NCBI RefSeq assembly: GCF_027497195.1
Contig: NZ_CP114905.1
Span: 3,334,001-3,398,000, forward strand
Source of the DNA: Streptomyces sp. WMMC500
GTDB lineage: Bacteria > Actinomycetota > Actinomycetes > Streptomycetales > Streptomycetaceae
Direction of reading: 5' to 3'
Length of the DNA stretch: 64,000 nt
Below, in pieces: positions 15,448 through 23,824 of the stretch; position 1 is the first letter of the stretch, and the number at the start of each line of letters is the position of its first letter. The translations under genes and the position numbers were made by a program. A model generated the notes under the pieces. It was given only the letters and a program-made list of their open reading frames with translations, did not search any database and was not told the DNA's origin.

Positions 15448-15563
15448 ATGGATTCCTATGGGATCTTGACGGGCTTCCGCGGCCGGCCGGGAAGCAGGAC
15501 GCGGCCCAGCCGGGCACCTGGAAGGCACCCGGCTGAGCACTCAGTCGTGCTGGTCGTGCACCC

Positions 15564-16637
15564 TCACCACCGGCTCACGGCGAACGAGAACGTGACCTTC
15601 ACGCAACTGCCGGCGCCGGTGAGGGTGAGCGTGTGCTTGCCACCCCAGATGCGCTTCGGCACGGTCAGGTCGTACGCGGTGACGACGCCCCGGCTGTCCG
15701 CCGTGGCTTTGGCGAACTCCCCCCTCGTGCCCGGGATGGCCACCTTCACGGTCTCGCCCGGGCGGAAGCCCTGGGCGGTGACCTTCACCTTCTGGCCGCG
15801 CGCCAGCTTCGAGCCTTCCTCGACGACGCTGCCGTCCTCGGCGAAGACCTCGATCCCGGACTGGAGCACGCTGTAGTAGCCGAAGCTCTCGGAGCTCAGC
15901 CGGTACGCGGCGGCGTCAGCCGGCCAGAACGTGACCAGGTACGGGAAGCTGCGCGGCGCGGAACCGGCGGTCGCGTCGAGCACGGCCACGCCGTTCCGCA
16001 CGGGGACGCGGGTGCTCTGGAACGTGCTCGCGTCGATGAACTCCACCACGCCGGTGGCGTCGGCGGGGGTCACCTTGGCGGTCACCTTGTACTGCGTGCC
16101 GACGACCGCCTGCCGGGCCGGGTCGGCCGACACCTTGAGCGCCGTCTCCTCGGCCTGCGACGTGTCCTCGACCTGCCAGGTGTCTCCCGTCACCCGGATC
16201 GGCAGGAAGAAGCCGTTGCCGGGGACGGACGTGCCGGTGCTGGTGAGGCACCGGACCTCCAGGTGGTACGAACCGTCTGCGGGCGACGATCCCAGCACCG
16301 CACCCAGCGACCTGGCGGTGCCGGGCAGGGCGACGGAGAACGGCGCCTGCGAGTACGGCGCGCCGGTGCTGATACGGGTGGCGAGGGACCCCGCATAGGT
16401 GGAGTCGGGCTTCACCACGTAGACGGACACCTGCGCGTCGTACGGAGCGGGGCAGGCGCCGTCGACCGTGGCCGCGGTGAACATCGGCGCCGTCGAGAGG
16501 GCGCCGCTGGACGGGTTGAGCGTCACGGTGCCCGGCAGCGCCGCGCCGGCCGGCCCCGCCGAGCCGATCACCGCCGCGCTGAGGCCGAGGACCAGGGTGA
16601 GCATGGTCCCGAGAACGAGTCTGATTCTTCGCTTCAT
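15564..16637 (-). CDS. Secreted Ig-like repeat protein, unanchored paralogue
   Basis: A 357-residue protein from ATG 16637. The signal peptide is nearly the same as that of the neighbouring LASTG protein (MKRRIRLVLGTMLTLVLGLS). The same modules follow in the same order (VTLNPSSGALSTAPMF, VIKPDSTYAGSLATR-type segment, SADPARQ, KVKVTAQGFRPGETVKV). It ends at TFSFAVSRW, where the anchored paralogue continues into its Gly/Asp linker and sorting signal. It is therefore probably secreted free or bound to the anchored copy. The ribosome-binding site is weak. Cysteines in GACPAPYD and LEVRCL may form a disulfide. The ligand is unknown. Confidence 0.85.
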   Translation of the reverse strand: MKRRIRLVLGTMLTLVLGLSAAVIGSAGPAGAALPGTVTLNPSSGALSTAPMFTAATVDGACPAPYDAQVSVYVVKPDSTYAGSLATRISTGAPYSQAPFSVALPGTARSLGAVLGSSPADGSYHLEVRCLTSTGTSVPGNGFFLPIRVTGDTWQVEDTSQAEETALKVSADPARQAVVGTQYKVTAKVTPADATGVVEFIDASTFQSTRVPVRNGVAVLDATAGSAPRSFPYLVTFWPADAAAYRLSSESFGYYSVLQSGIEVFAEDGSVVEEGSKLARGQKVKVTAQGFRPGETVKVAIPGTRGEFAKATADSRGVVTAYDLTVPKRIWGGKHTLTLTGAGSCVKVTFSFAVSRW

Positions 16638-16762
16638 GTTGTTGTACCCCCCACGGGTGTGCGTGGCCTGTGCGGCCACCGGAAGCGATGTGTCGCCCGG
16701 CCGGGCGCCTCGCGCGAGGCGCCCGGCCGAGCTGGTTGTTCAGTGGTGCGGTTCAGCCACGA

Positions 16763-17776
16763 TCAGCTATTGCCGGTGAGGTCGGTCTGGCCGCAGTTGG
16801 GGCTGGCGGCGAAACCGAACAGGGCGCGCTGCTGGGCGGCGGCGCTACCGGTGGTGCACAGCTCGGCGTCCGAGCCGGTGAAGACGCGGTTGATGTCCGC
16901 CTGGCCGAGCCGCGTCGTCTGGAAGACGTTGAAGACGTCGCGGTTGATCGGGTAGCCGGCGTTCATCTGACCGCCGACGACCGGCTGCGCACCGTCGATC
17001 GTCTGCAGCACGGCAGCGCCACGACGGTCCTCGACACCGGTCTGGGCCGAGTTGGTCTGCGCGATGTACTGCGCGATCGAGTACGGCGCGATGTCACTGG
17101 TGCGGGTCAGGGCCCGGCCGTCGTGCTCCTGCACGGGCTGACCGGCACCGTTGACGTCGGAGACGCAGTCCGGCGGGTCGTTGGCGTCGATGCCCATCTG
17201 ACCGGCCCAGAAGGAGCGCGTGCCGGAGCCGGCCTGCGGCAGCAGCGGGGTGACCGCGACGCCCTCGACGGTGTCGATCTCGCACTGGTAGATGCCCTGC
17301 AGCTCGGCCAGGTCGAAGTCGTGGCCGGCCATCGGGCTGTTGCTGCGGACCGCGGGGGCCACGGCGTCCAGCGCGAAGGGCACGAAGGTGAGCAGGCTGC
17401 CCGCGGTGTTGGGCTCCCGCGAGGAGCGGGCGAAGTCGATGCAGTTGGTGCCCGCGTCGATGTCGTTCCGCAGGGCCGTGATGCCGGCCGAGGAACCGTT
17501 CGGCCGGGGGATCTCACAGTTGACCGGACGGGTCTTGATCGGGCTCGGCCCGGTCGCGTCGTAGGACGCGATCAGCAGGTCGGAAGGGGTGCCGTCGAGG
17601 TCTTCCACGACGGACCCGATGCCGTTCAGCACGTCCTGCGTGGTGTCGGACCCGACGGCGACGAGCTGCCGGTACTCGCCCGCCGGCGGGTCGGCCTGGG
17701 CGGGGGCGCCCATGAGGCCCACGCCGAGAGCCGCGGCACCGAGGGCAACCGCCGCCCGCTTGATGTTCACGTTCAC
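16763..17776 (-). CDS. Secreted PstS-like solute-binding protein
   Basis: A 337-residue protein from GTG 17776 (GGAGGAATAA upstream). Signal peptide to ~29 (ALGVGLMGAPAQADP). The mature part looks like a type 2 periplasmic-binding fold of the PstS group: VAVGSDTTQDVL near the N-terminus and AGSGTRSFWAG in the middle take the place of the PstS phosphate-binding loops. There is no lipobox, membrane anchor or sorting motif, so it should be released or held by another surface protein. It is the first gene after a 309-bp AT-richer gap and probably heads the second transcription unit of the island. Phosphate is the likely ligand by family; another oxyanion is possible. Confidence 0.8.
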   Translation of the reverse strand: MNVNIKRAAVALGAAALGVGLMGAPAQADPPAGEYRQLVAVGSDTTQDVLNGIGSVVEDLDGTPSDLLIASYDATGPSPIKTRPVNCEIPRPNGSSAGITALRNDIDAGTNCIDFARSSREPNTAGSLLTFVPFALDAVAPAVRSNSPMAGHDFDLAELQGIYQCEIDTVEGVAVTPLLPQAGSGTRSFWAGQMGIDANDPPDCVSDVNGAGQPVQEHDGRALTRTSDIAPYSIAQYIAQTNSAQTGVEDRRGAAVLQTIDGAQPVVGGQMNAGYPINRDVFNVFQTTRLGQADINRVFTGSDAELCTTGSAAAQQRALFGFAASPNCGQTDLTGNS

Positions 17777-18085
17777 TTATTCCTCCACGATTGGATGGAA
17801 TGCCATGTCACGTGCGTAGAACGCTGCAGAAGGCATTCCTGCATCTCCCCCTGCATGCCCCCGGCATTTTCACCGGGCGCCCTATAAATCTGCCGCCCAA
17901 CCATGTCCCCGACAACAAATGCTCGCCGCTTGTCTGGTGAAGAGGCAGCACCGGCAGAAGTCGGAGAAATTCTCCCTCGGAAATATTCTGTTAACTCTCC
18001 GGATATGCCTGTCCGCCGGGTGAGGAGCACGACAGAAGTACAGTCGACGGTCCCCGGGTAATCCCCTCTCGCTCCTCACGTCCGG
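17777..18085 (-). promoter_or_regulatory. AT-rich 309-bp leader dividing the island
   Basis: This gap is visibly richer in A/T than its surroundings and holds no gene. It contains the 13-bp palindrome GGAGAAATTCTCC at 17963-17975, TTAACT and AATATT tracts around 17980-17996, and on the minus strand a GATTTATAG box (17880-17890) suitable as a -10. It most likely carries the promoter and an operator for the genes from 17776 leftward. I find no clear tandem PHO boxes. Confidence 0.45.
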
Positions 18086-20605
18086 TCAGCTCGCGGATTT
18101 CGCGGAACCCGCCGCATCCGACGCCCGTGCCGCGCGCAGCGCGGCGATGCGCATCAGTGCGGGGCCGGCGAGCGCGCTGGCCGCGGCGAGGATGAGCACG
18201 GCGAGCAGGACCCAGCGGATGACGCCGAGGAGCGTCTCGGGCGTGGACGGGCCGGTCTGGGCGACGTTGCCCTGGTCCGCCAGGTCGTCCTCGGTGTTCG
18301 CGGGGTCGTTCTCCCCGCCGCCGGAGCCGCTGCCGCCGTCGGCGTCCCCGCCGCCGCCCGCCGCGGCGCCGCCGGCGCCGCCGTCGAGGCCGGACGTGCC
18401 GGTCCCGCCGGGCGACCCGGTGCCGGGGCCGCCCTGGCCGCCGTTCGGCGAGCCGCCCTCGCCGTTGTTCCCGCCCGGGCCGCCGTCGCCGGGGGCGCCC
18501 GCCTCAAGCGCGTCGGCGGCGTCGCGTGCCTGGTCACGCAACTTGTCGGGGAGCGGGGCGTAGCCGTGGGGGAGCTGGCCGTTGCTGAGCCCCGGCGTCT
18601 GGCCGCGCCCGACGGCGTAGCGGATGTACTCGGCATACTCCGTGCGGGCCTTCTTCTCCAGGCCGGTGGAGGCGATGGCGTGGGTGAGGGCGGTGAGCGG
18701 GTACGCGCCGTCGTCGGCGTCCGCCGGGTCGAGGCCGTAGACCCCGGCCTTGTCGGGCTTCATGGCCGCGGCGCCCTTCAGCAGGGCGGCCTCGGTCGGC
18801 GACACCCAGGTGCCGTCGGCGTCGGGGAGCTGCGCGGTCTGCAGCCCGTACTGCTCGGCGGACGCGGTGTCGGTCAGGCCCAGTTGGAACCTCCGACCGG
18901 GCTGCTGTGTGGGATCTTCTTTCAGGCCCTGGGGATTCTTCTGCGGATCCCAGGTGGTCATCTGGCCGGGCCGCACCTGGCGTACGCGCTCCGCGGTGTT
19001 GCTCAGGCCGTTGGTGTAGGGACGAAGGTTGTTGATGTCGAACCGGGCCTCCAGAGTGACGCACTCACTCTGGCAGACCTTCGGGATTCCCTTGGATTCG
19101 TCAGCCTTGGGGAAAGTGTCAAGAGGAGTACCGGAGTCGAGGTTCAGCGCTTTGTAGTATCGGTTGACCTTCATCCCCCACTGGTCGGGCGTTCCCGACA
19201 GGAACGCGCGGGCGTCCTTGTCGCTCTGCAGCCACTGCCACACCAGCCGGTATACGTCCGCATTGTCGATCGACACCATCAAGCCCTGCGGGTGGTGCTG
19301 GTAGTGAGTGAACTTGTCAGCGAGCGACGGATTGAGCTTCTTGAACTCGGGATCGTCCACCAGGCTGCGGGGATTGTCGGCGACGTGCGGTTGCCGTGGC
19401 ACACCGTTGTCGGACTCTGCGCCATCGGGGACGTCCACCTGATAGGAACTGGTGAGGAGTTTCGCGATCAGCCGCGCGTTCAGCCGCAACTGCTTGACCG
19501 GCGCGCCGTTCTTGTCCTCGATGAAGAAACCCACCGTCAGCCCGGACAGGGCCACCGGCGCGTGTACCAGGGGCTTGTCTCCCGCCACCTGCTCCGCCGG
19601 ATCCGAGGCGAAGCCCAGGGTGCCGCCAGAGGAATAGTTCTGTGCGGTGTCGCGAGCCACGATGTCCGTGGCCTTGTTGTAGCTGTAGGTCACGCCGCTG
19701 GTGGCGCACAGTGAGCGGTTCCAGGAGCGCGCTGCGTCCTCGACCATCTCCGTGCCGCGCGTGTCGCGCTCGTCCCGGCCGGTGGGACAGGTGTCCTCCG
19801 TCGGCAGGAAGTCCAGCTTCACCGCCATCCGCTCGTTCCAGTTGGTCGTCGACAGCGGCGAGCTCTCCAGGTCGTTGTTGGCCCCGGGCTCGCCGTTGAC
19901 CTGGACGTCGCCGCGCGGGACGATGACCAGCCAGCACGGCCGCTGCTGCCCGGCCGCGACGGTGCCGCCGCAGTCCAGCCACGTGGCGTCAATCGCGCTC
20001 TTCACCTCGTACACCGCCTCACCGGTGCCGTTCTGGCCGGTCAGGTTGAACGGCTGGGCGGTGGTGGTGTTCTGGTTGTAGTAGGTGGGATCGTCGTGGC
20101 TGGTGGTCGCGGGACTCCCGTCCGCCGGCCGGAACGGGACGAAGCCCAGGCGGCCGGAGGTGGCGGGGTACTCCGATTCGGCAGGGTCGTGAGACCGGCT
20201 GCCGCTCTCGAAACCGACCTGCCGTTGTCCTGCGGGAAAGCCGGTCGGCTGGCTCGGGTTGGCACCGAACTCGCACTGCTCGCGGTCGGGGCCCGCGGGG
20301 CCGGTGTCCTCGTCACCCCAGCACTGCATGATCTGCAGGTAGTTGTGCGTGCCGGCGGTGATGCCGGTGGTGGGCTTGCCGCCTTCCCAGGTGAGCCGGA
20401 CACCCTGGGTCCGGAGCTGTTTCGTCTGGTGGACCGTCACCTCCAGGCCCTCGAACCTGCCGCCCTCAGGCGCCTCGACCGTCACCGCCGACTCCGTGGC
20501 GTCCGCGGCGTTCGCGCCGCCGCCCGTGGGCAGCAGCACCAGGCCGACGGTGGCCGCGAGCGCCGTCAGGCCGGAGAGCACTCGGATCCTAAGCAGCGCG
20601 CCCAC
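18086..20605 (-). CDS. Large surface protein with solute-binding-like domain and C-terminal anchor
   Basis: An 839-residue protein from GTG 20605 (GGAGGCGCC upstream), overlapping the end of pstS by 17 bp. Signal peptide to ~34. The central region contains a stretch reminiscent of PstS-type binding proteins (LVHAPVALSGLTVGFFI then LRLNARLIAKLLTSSY), with additional Cys-containing insertions. Residues ~695-775 are a Gly/Asp-rich linker, followed by AQTG (782-785), a hydrophobic helix (LLGVIRWVLLAVLILAA) and a basic tail. AQTG differs from LAxTG only in its first position, so the tail may be a variant sorting signal or simply a membrane anchor. It appears to be a membrane- or wall-tethered partner of PstS. 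I know no characterised homologue. Confidence 0.7.
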   Translation of the reverse strand: MGALLRIRVLSGLTALAATVGLVLLPTGGGANAADATESAVTVEAPEGGRFEGLEVTVHQTKQLRTQGVRLTWEGGKPTTGITAGTHNYLQIMQCWGDEDTGPAGPDREQCEFGANPSQPTGFPAGQRQVGFESGSRSHDPAESEYPATSGRLGFVPFRPADGSPATTSHDDPTYYNQNTTTAQPFNLTGQNGTGEAVYEVKSAIDATWLDCGGTVAAGQQRPCWLVIVPRGDVQVNGEPGANNDLESSPLSTTNWNERMAVKLDFLPTEDTCPTGRDERDTRGTEMVEDAARSWNRSLCATSGVTYSYNKATDIVARDTAQNYSSGGTLGFASDPAEQVAGDKPLVHAPVALSGLTVGFFIEDKNGAPVKQLRLNARLIAKLLTSSYQVDVPDGAESDNGVPRQPHVADNPRSLVDDPEFKKLNPSLADKFTHYQHHPQGLMVSIDNADVYRLVWQWLQSDKDARAFLSGTPDQWGMKVNRYYKALNLDSGTPLDTFPKADESKGIPKVCQSECVTLEARFDINNLRPYTNGLSNTAERVRQVRPGQMTTWDPQKNPQGLKEDPTQQPGRRFQLGLTDTASAEQYGLQTAQLPDADGTWVSPTEAALLKGAAAMKPDKAGVYGLDPADADDGAYPLTALTHAIASTGLEKKARTEYAEYIRYAVGRGQTPGLSNGQLPHGYAPLPDKLRDQARDAADALEAGAPGDGGPGGNNGEGGSPNGGQGGPGTGSPGGTGTSGLDGGAGGAAAGGGGDADGGSGSGGGENDPANTEDDLADQGNVAQTGPSTPETLLGVIRWVLLAVLILAAASALAGPALMRIAALRAARASDAAGSAKSAS

Positions 20606-22358
20606 GGCGCCTCCTTCTGTTGTCGAGGTAGCGGGAGACGACCGGCGGCGCGACGACCACGCCGACGAGCATCGCCGCGGACAGCAGCATCAGCGCCGTC
20701 CGCATCCCCCAGGTCTGCTCCGCACCGATACCGACGCTCGTGCCGATGACGTCGGAGCCGGCGCCGTCCGTGCCGTCGCCGAGCACCTCACCGGTCTCGG
20801 GGTCGATGACGGCGCCGTCGCCGGGTCCGCCGGCGCCGTCGGCGCCGCCGCCGGAGTCCGCACCGGAGCCGTCGCCGTCGCCGTCACCGTCACCGTCGGC
20901 GTCCGGGCCGGTGCCGTCTCCGTCGCCGTTGCCGGGGCCGCCGGTGCCACCGCCCGAACCGGTGCCGTCGCCGGACCCGCCACCCCTGACGGGGGTCGGG
21001 TCCTTCGCGCCGCCGGTGCCCGTCGCGCACTGGGTGGGGCCGTCCTTCTTGTCGCACGCCGGCGGGTAGGGGGCGTTGTTGAGGAGGCTGTTGCCGTTCG
21101 GGCCGATGGTGGGGTTCTTGCAGTCCCGGAGGTTCCCGGGGTCCTTTTTCTGCGCCCCCGGCACCCGGTTGACCTGGGTGAAGCCCGCCTTGACCAGGTT
21201 CGCCGGCAGCGGCGAGTAGCCCAGGTCGTCCGCGTTCTGCTGGCCCTCGCAGAGGAAGTAGTGGCCGAACGCGCCCAGTGTCCGGCCCTTCTTGTTGGTC
21301 ATCCCGCTCTCCAGCGAGGTGGGCAGGATCATGTAGCTGTAGCTGGAGAGCGGGTAGGCGCGCCGGTCGGTGTGCCGGTAGACGCGGTCCAGCTCCTGGG
21401 TGAGGTAGCGCACCGAACCCTTGTTGTCGTTGATGTCCGCGCGGGTCAGCGCCACGGCGACCGAGGACGCGGTCGGCTCGACGTAGTAGTCGGACTTGTT
21501 CAGCACCTTCGCCACCGGGAAGCCGGTGTTGCGGGCGTAGGAGTACTCGACGTACGTGATCGCGCCGACGGCGTGGTCCTGCCGGACGTAGCCGGAGACG
21601 CCCAGCGACGTCGCCTGGGAGATGAACCCCGAGCCGGCGAGCGTCGGGTAGTTCGAGGTCATCCCGCAGGGCGTGGACCGGCCGGCCGCGCGGCAGTAGT
21701 CGTTCCACGCGCCGCCGTGCATCTGCGACATCCACTCGGTGAACTGCGCGGTGGTGCCGGAGCCGTCCGAGCGGACCACGGGGACCACCTTGACGCGGGG
21801 CAGGCTGAGACCGGGATTGTCCCGGCGCACGGCCGCGTCGTTCCAGTACTTGATCTTCCCGGTGAAGATGCCGGTGACCGTCGAGCCGGACAGCCGGAGG
21901 TTGGTCACCTTCCGGCCGCTGACCTCCAGGTTGTACATGAACGCCGTGCCGCCGGCCACGATCGGCATGTAGGCGTAGTCGCGGGAGGGCGGGGCTTCGG
22001 TGACGCCGGTCGCCGAGTCCTTCAGGCCGTACGGGATCTCGGAGACGCCGTAGTCCACGGTGCCGTTCTTGAACTGTGTGCGGCCCTGGCTGGAGCCCAC
22101 GCCCTTGTAGTCGACGGGCATGCCGAACTGGCGGACGTTGGAGACCCACTCGTCGATGGCGTTCTGGCTCCAGGTCGACCCGGCGCCGCTGATCTTGACG
22201 TAGCTCGCGCCGTAGGCCCGTGGCATGTCGACGCTCAGCAGGGCTGCCAGCAGCAGCGCCAGCCCGGTGGCCAGCACGGGCAGGCGCGCCCAGCGGGGCA
22301 GGCCCACCGGGGCGTTGCCCGGGGGGCGGCCGCCCGGGGCGGCGTTCGCGTGCGACAC
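20589..22358 (-). CDS. pstS: Phosphate-binding protein PstS with C-terminal membrane anchor
   Basis: A 589-residue protein from GTG 22358 (GGAGGAG upstream), beginning two bases after the pstA stop. Signal peptide ~20-50. The mature N-terminus ISGAGSTWSQNAI and the SDGSGTTAQF loop are standard PstS phosphate-binding motifs, with IKYWNDAA and EYSYA also conserved. After the binding domain (~50-420) comes a linker extremely rich in Gly/Asp/Ser (~450-520), then a transmembrane helix near 555-575 and a poly-Arg tail. Typical PstS is ~370 residues and is a lipoprotein; this one has no lipobox and is instead held by the C-terminal helix on a long flexible arm. That topology suits display away from the membrane. 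Confidence 0.92.
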   Translation of the reverse strand: MSHANAAPGGRPPGNAPVGLPRWARLPVLATGLALLLAALLSVDMPRAYGASYVKISGAGSTWSQNAIDEWVSNVRQFGMPVDYKGVGSSQGRTQFKNGTVDYGVSEIPYGLKDSATGVTEAPPSRDYAYMPIVAGGTAFMYNLEVSGRKVTNLRLSGSTVTGIFTGKIKYWNDAAVRRDNPGLSLPRVKVVPVVRSDGSGTTAQFTEWMSQMHGGAWNDYCRAAGRSTPCGMTSNYPTLAGSGFISQATSLGVSGYVRQDHAVGAITYVEYSYARNTGFPVAKVLNKSDYYVEPTASSVAVALTRADINDNKGSVRYLTQELDRVYRHTDRRAYPLSSYSYMILPTSLESGMTNKKGRTLGAFGHYFLCEGQQNADDLGYSPLPANLVKAGFTQVNRVPGAQKKDPGNLRDCKNPTIGPNGNSLLNNAPYPPACDKKDGPTQCATGTGGAKDPTPVRGGGSGDGTGSGGGTGGPGNGDGDGTGPDADGDGDGDGDGSGADSGGGADGAGGPGDGAVIDPETGEVLGDGTDGAGSDVIGTSVGIGAEQTWGMRTALMLLSAAMLVGVVVAPPVVSRYLDNRRRRRGRAA

Positions 22359-22360
22359 GG

Positions 22361-23746
22361 CTACTCCTCCTTCTCGCTACGGGACTCGGCGGGGGCGTCG
22401 CCGGGCTTGTCGGTCCGCGGACCGGTGGGATCGACCGGATCCGTGGAATCGGCGGGATCGCCGGAGAGCACGGTGGGGGGACCGGTGCCCGGGACGGACG
22501 CGCCGCCCACCGTGAGGCGTGCCGCGGCGTGCCTCGCGGCGCGGGTCTCCGCGCGCTCCGTCATGCGGCGCAGGTCCCGGCGCGAGCCCAGTACGCGGCG
22601 GTGCTGCTGGCGCCGGGTCAGTTCCCCGGGGGCGCGCCCGCCGACCAGCCGGGCGACCACGAACAGCAGCAGGACCAGGGCCATCAGCGTCGCCGCGGCG
22701 CCGAAGCCGCGGGCGATGTAGGCGGGTTCCGGGGACTTGACCAGGTTGAAGGCGGCCAGCGGCAGCGACGTCATGGCGCCGGTGAGCGGGTCGGTGTTGG
22801 TCGCCGTCGTGTAGCCGGCGGTCAGCAGCACCGGGGAGGTCTCGCCCACGCCGCGGGCTGTGCCCAGGATCACGGCGGTCGTCAGGCCGGACCGCGCGGT
22901 GGGCAGCACGACGTGCCATACGGTGCGCCAGCGCGGCGAGCCGGTGGCGTACGCGGCCTCCCGCAGCGTGCCGGGCACCAGCCGGATCACCACGTCCGCC
23001 GCCCTGATGATGATGGGCAGCATCATCACGGACAGTGCGAGAGCCGCGGCGAAGCCGGACTCCGGGACACCGAGGGTGACGATCACCATGGCGTAGATGA
23101 ACAGCCCGGCGACGATCGAGGGCAGCGCCGTCATCGCCTCGACGATCGTGCGCACGAACCGCGAGAACCGGCCGGGCACCTCGTTGAGGAACACCGCGCA
23201 CACGATCCCGGTGGGCACCGTGATCACCAGCGCGATGCTGATCTGGATCAGGGTCCCCGTGGCGGCGTGCCGGATGCCGCCGACGGTGATCGGGTCCAGC
23301 GGGCCCGCGTTCACCATGTCCTCGGTGAAGAAGTTCAGGTGCCGCAGCGCCTCGCGGCCCTCCCACAGCGTGTAGACGACAACGAAGACCAGGGCCGTCA
23401 GCATCAGCACCGCGAGGCTGTGCACGAGCACCGTCACCACCCGGTCGACGACCGCGGGCCCGTCCTCGTCGAACGAGACCAGCAGCGCGTACAGCCCGAT
23501 GAAGAGCAGGAAGGCGATCACGACGAAGGCGAGCGCACCCGTGAACGGGGTGAGCCGGGTGAAGAGCAGCCCGGTGACGCTCAGCGACGCGGCCCCTGCC
23601 CCCGCGACGGCGTAGGCGTCCGTGGCCCGCAACGTGGCGGTGTTGCGGCGCTCCTCCGGACCCCGCCTGCGCACGCCGGCCTCCGCCCCCGCGGCGGGGA
23701 CGGTGGTGGTGGCGGGCGGCGGTGCCCCGGACGGAAGCGTTTTCAT
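22361..23746 (-). CDS. pstA: Phosphate ABC transporter permease PstA
   Basis: A 461-residue permease. Membrane helices occupy ~50-110, ~120-140 and ~180-400. The ABC permease EAA-type loop is visible as REAAYATGSPRWRTVWHVVLP, followed by GVGETSPVLLTAGYT as expected for PstA. The family is usually ~290-350 residues; extra length comes from an N-terminal cytoplasmic/double-helix extension and an 80-residue charged C-terminal tail ending in SEKEE. It pairs with PstC and PstB. Its stop is two bases before the pstS start. Confidence 0.93.
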   Translation of the reverse strand: MKTLPSGAPPPATTTVPAAGAEAGVRRRGPEERRNTATLRATDAYAVAGAGAASLSVTGLLFTRLTPFTGALAFVVIAFLLFIGLYALLVSFDEDGPAVVDRVVTVLVHSLAVLMLTALVFVVVYTLWEGREALRHLNFFTEDMVNAGPLDPITVGGIRHAATGTLIQISIALVITVPTGIVCAVFLNEVPGRFSRFVRTIVEAMTALPSIVAGLFIYAMVIVTLGVPESGFAAALALSVMMLPIIIRAADVVIRLVPGTLREAAYATGSPRWRTVWHVVLPTARSGLTTAVILGTARGVGETSPVLLTAGYTTATNTDPLTGAMTSLPLAAFNLVKSPEPAYIARGFGAAATLMALVLLLFVVARLVGGRAPGELTRRQQHRRVLGSRRDLRRMTERAETRAARHAAARLTVGGASVPGTGPPTVLSGDPADSTDPVDPTGPRTDKPGDAPAESRSEKEE

Positions 23747-23824
23747 GCGCGGCAGCCCTTTCTGCTCGCTGATCGGCTCACAGTTCCGTTCCGTGGGGGG
23801 TGGTGGTGCGGGTGGTGCCGTCGG

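Noticed and set aside
17998..18008. CCGGATATGCC shared with the 45-bp palindrome at 47771
   Set aside because: An 11-base match without the inverted partner; too short to call a second copy.
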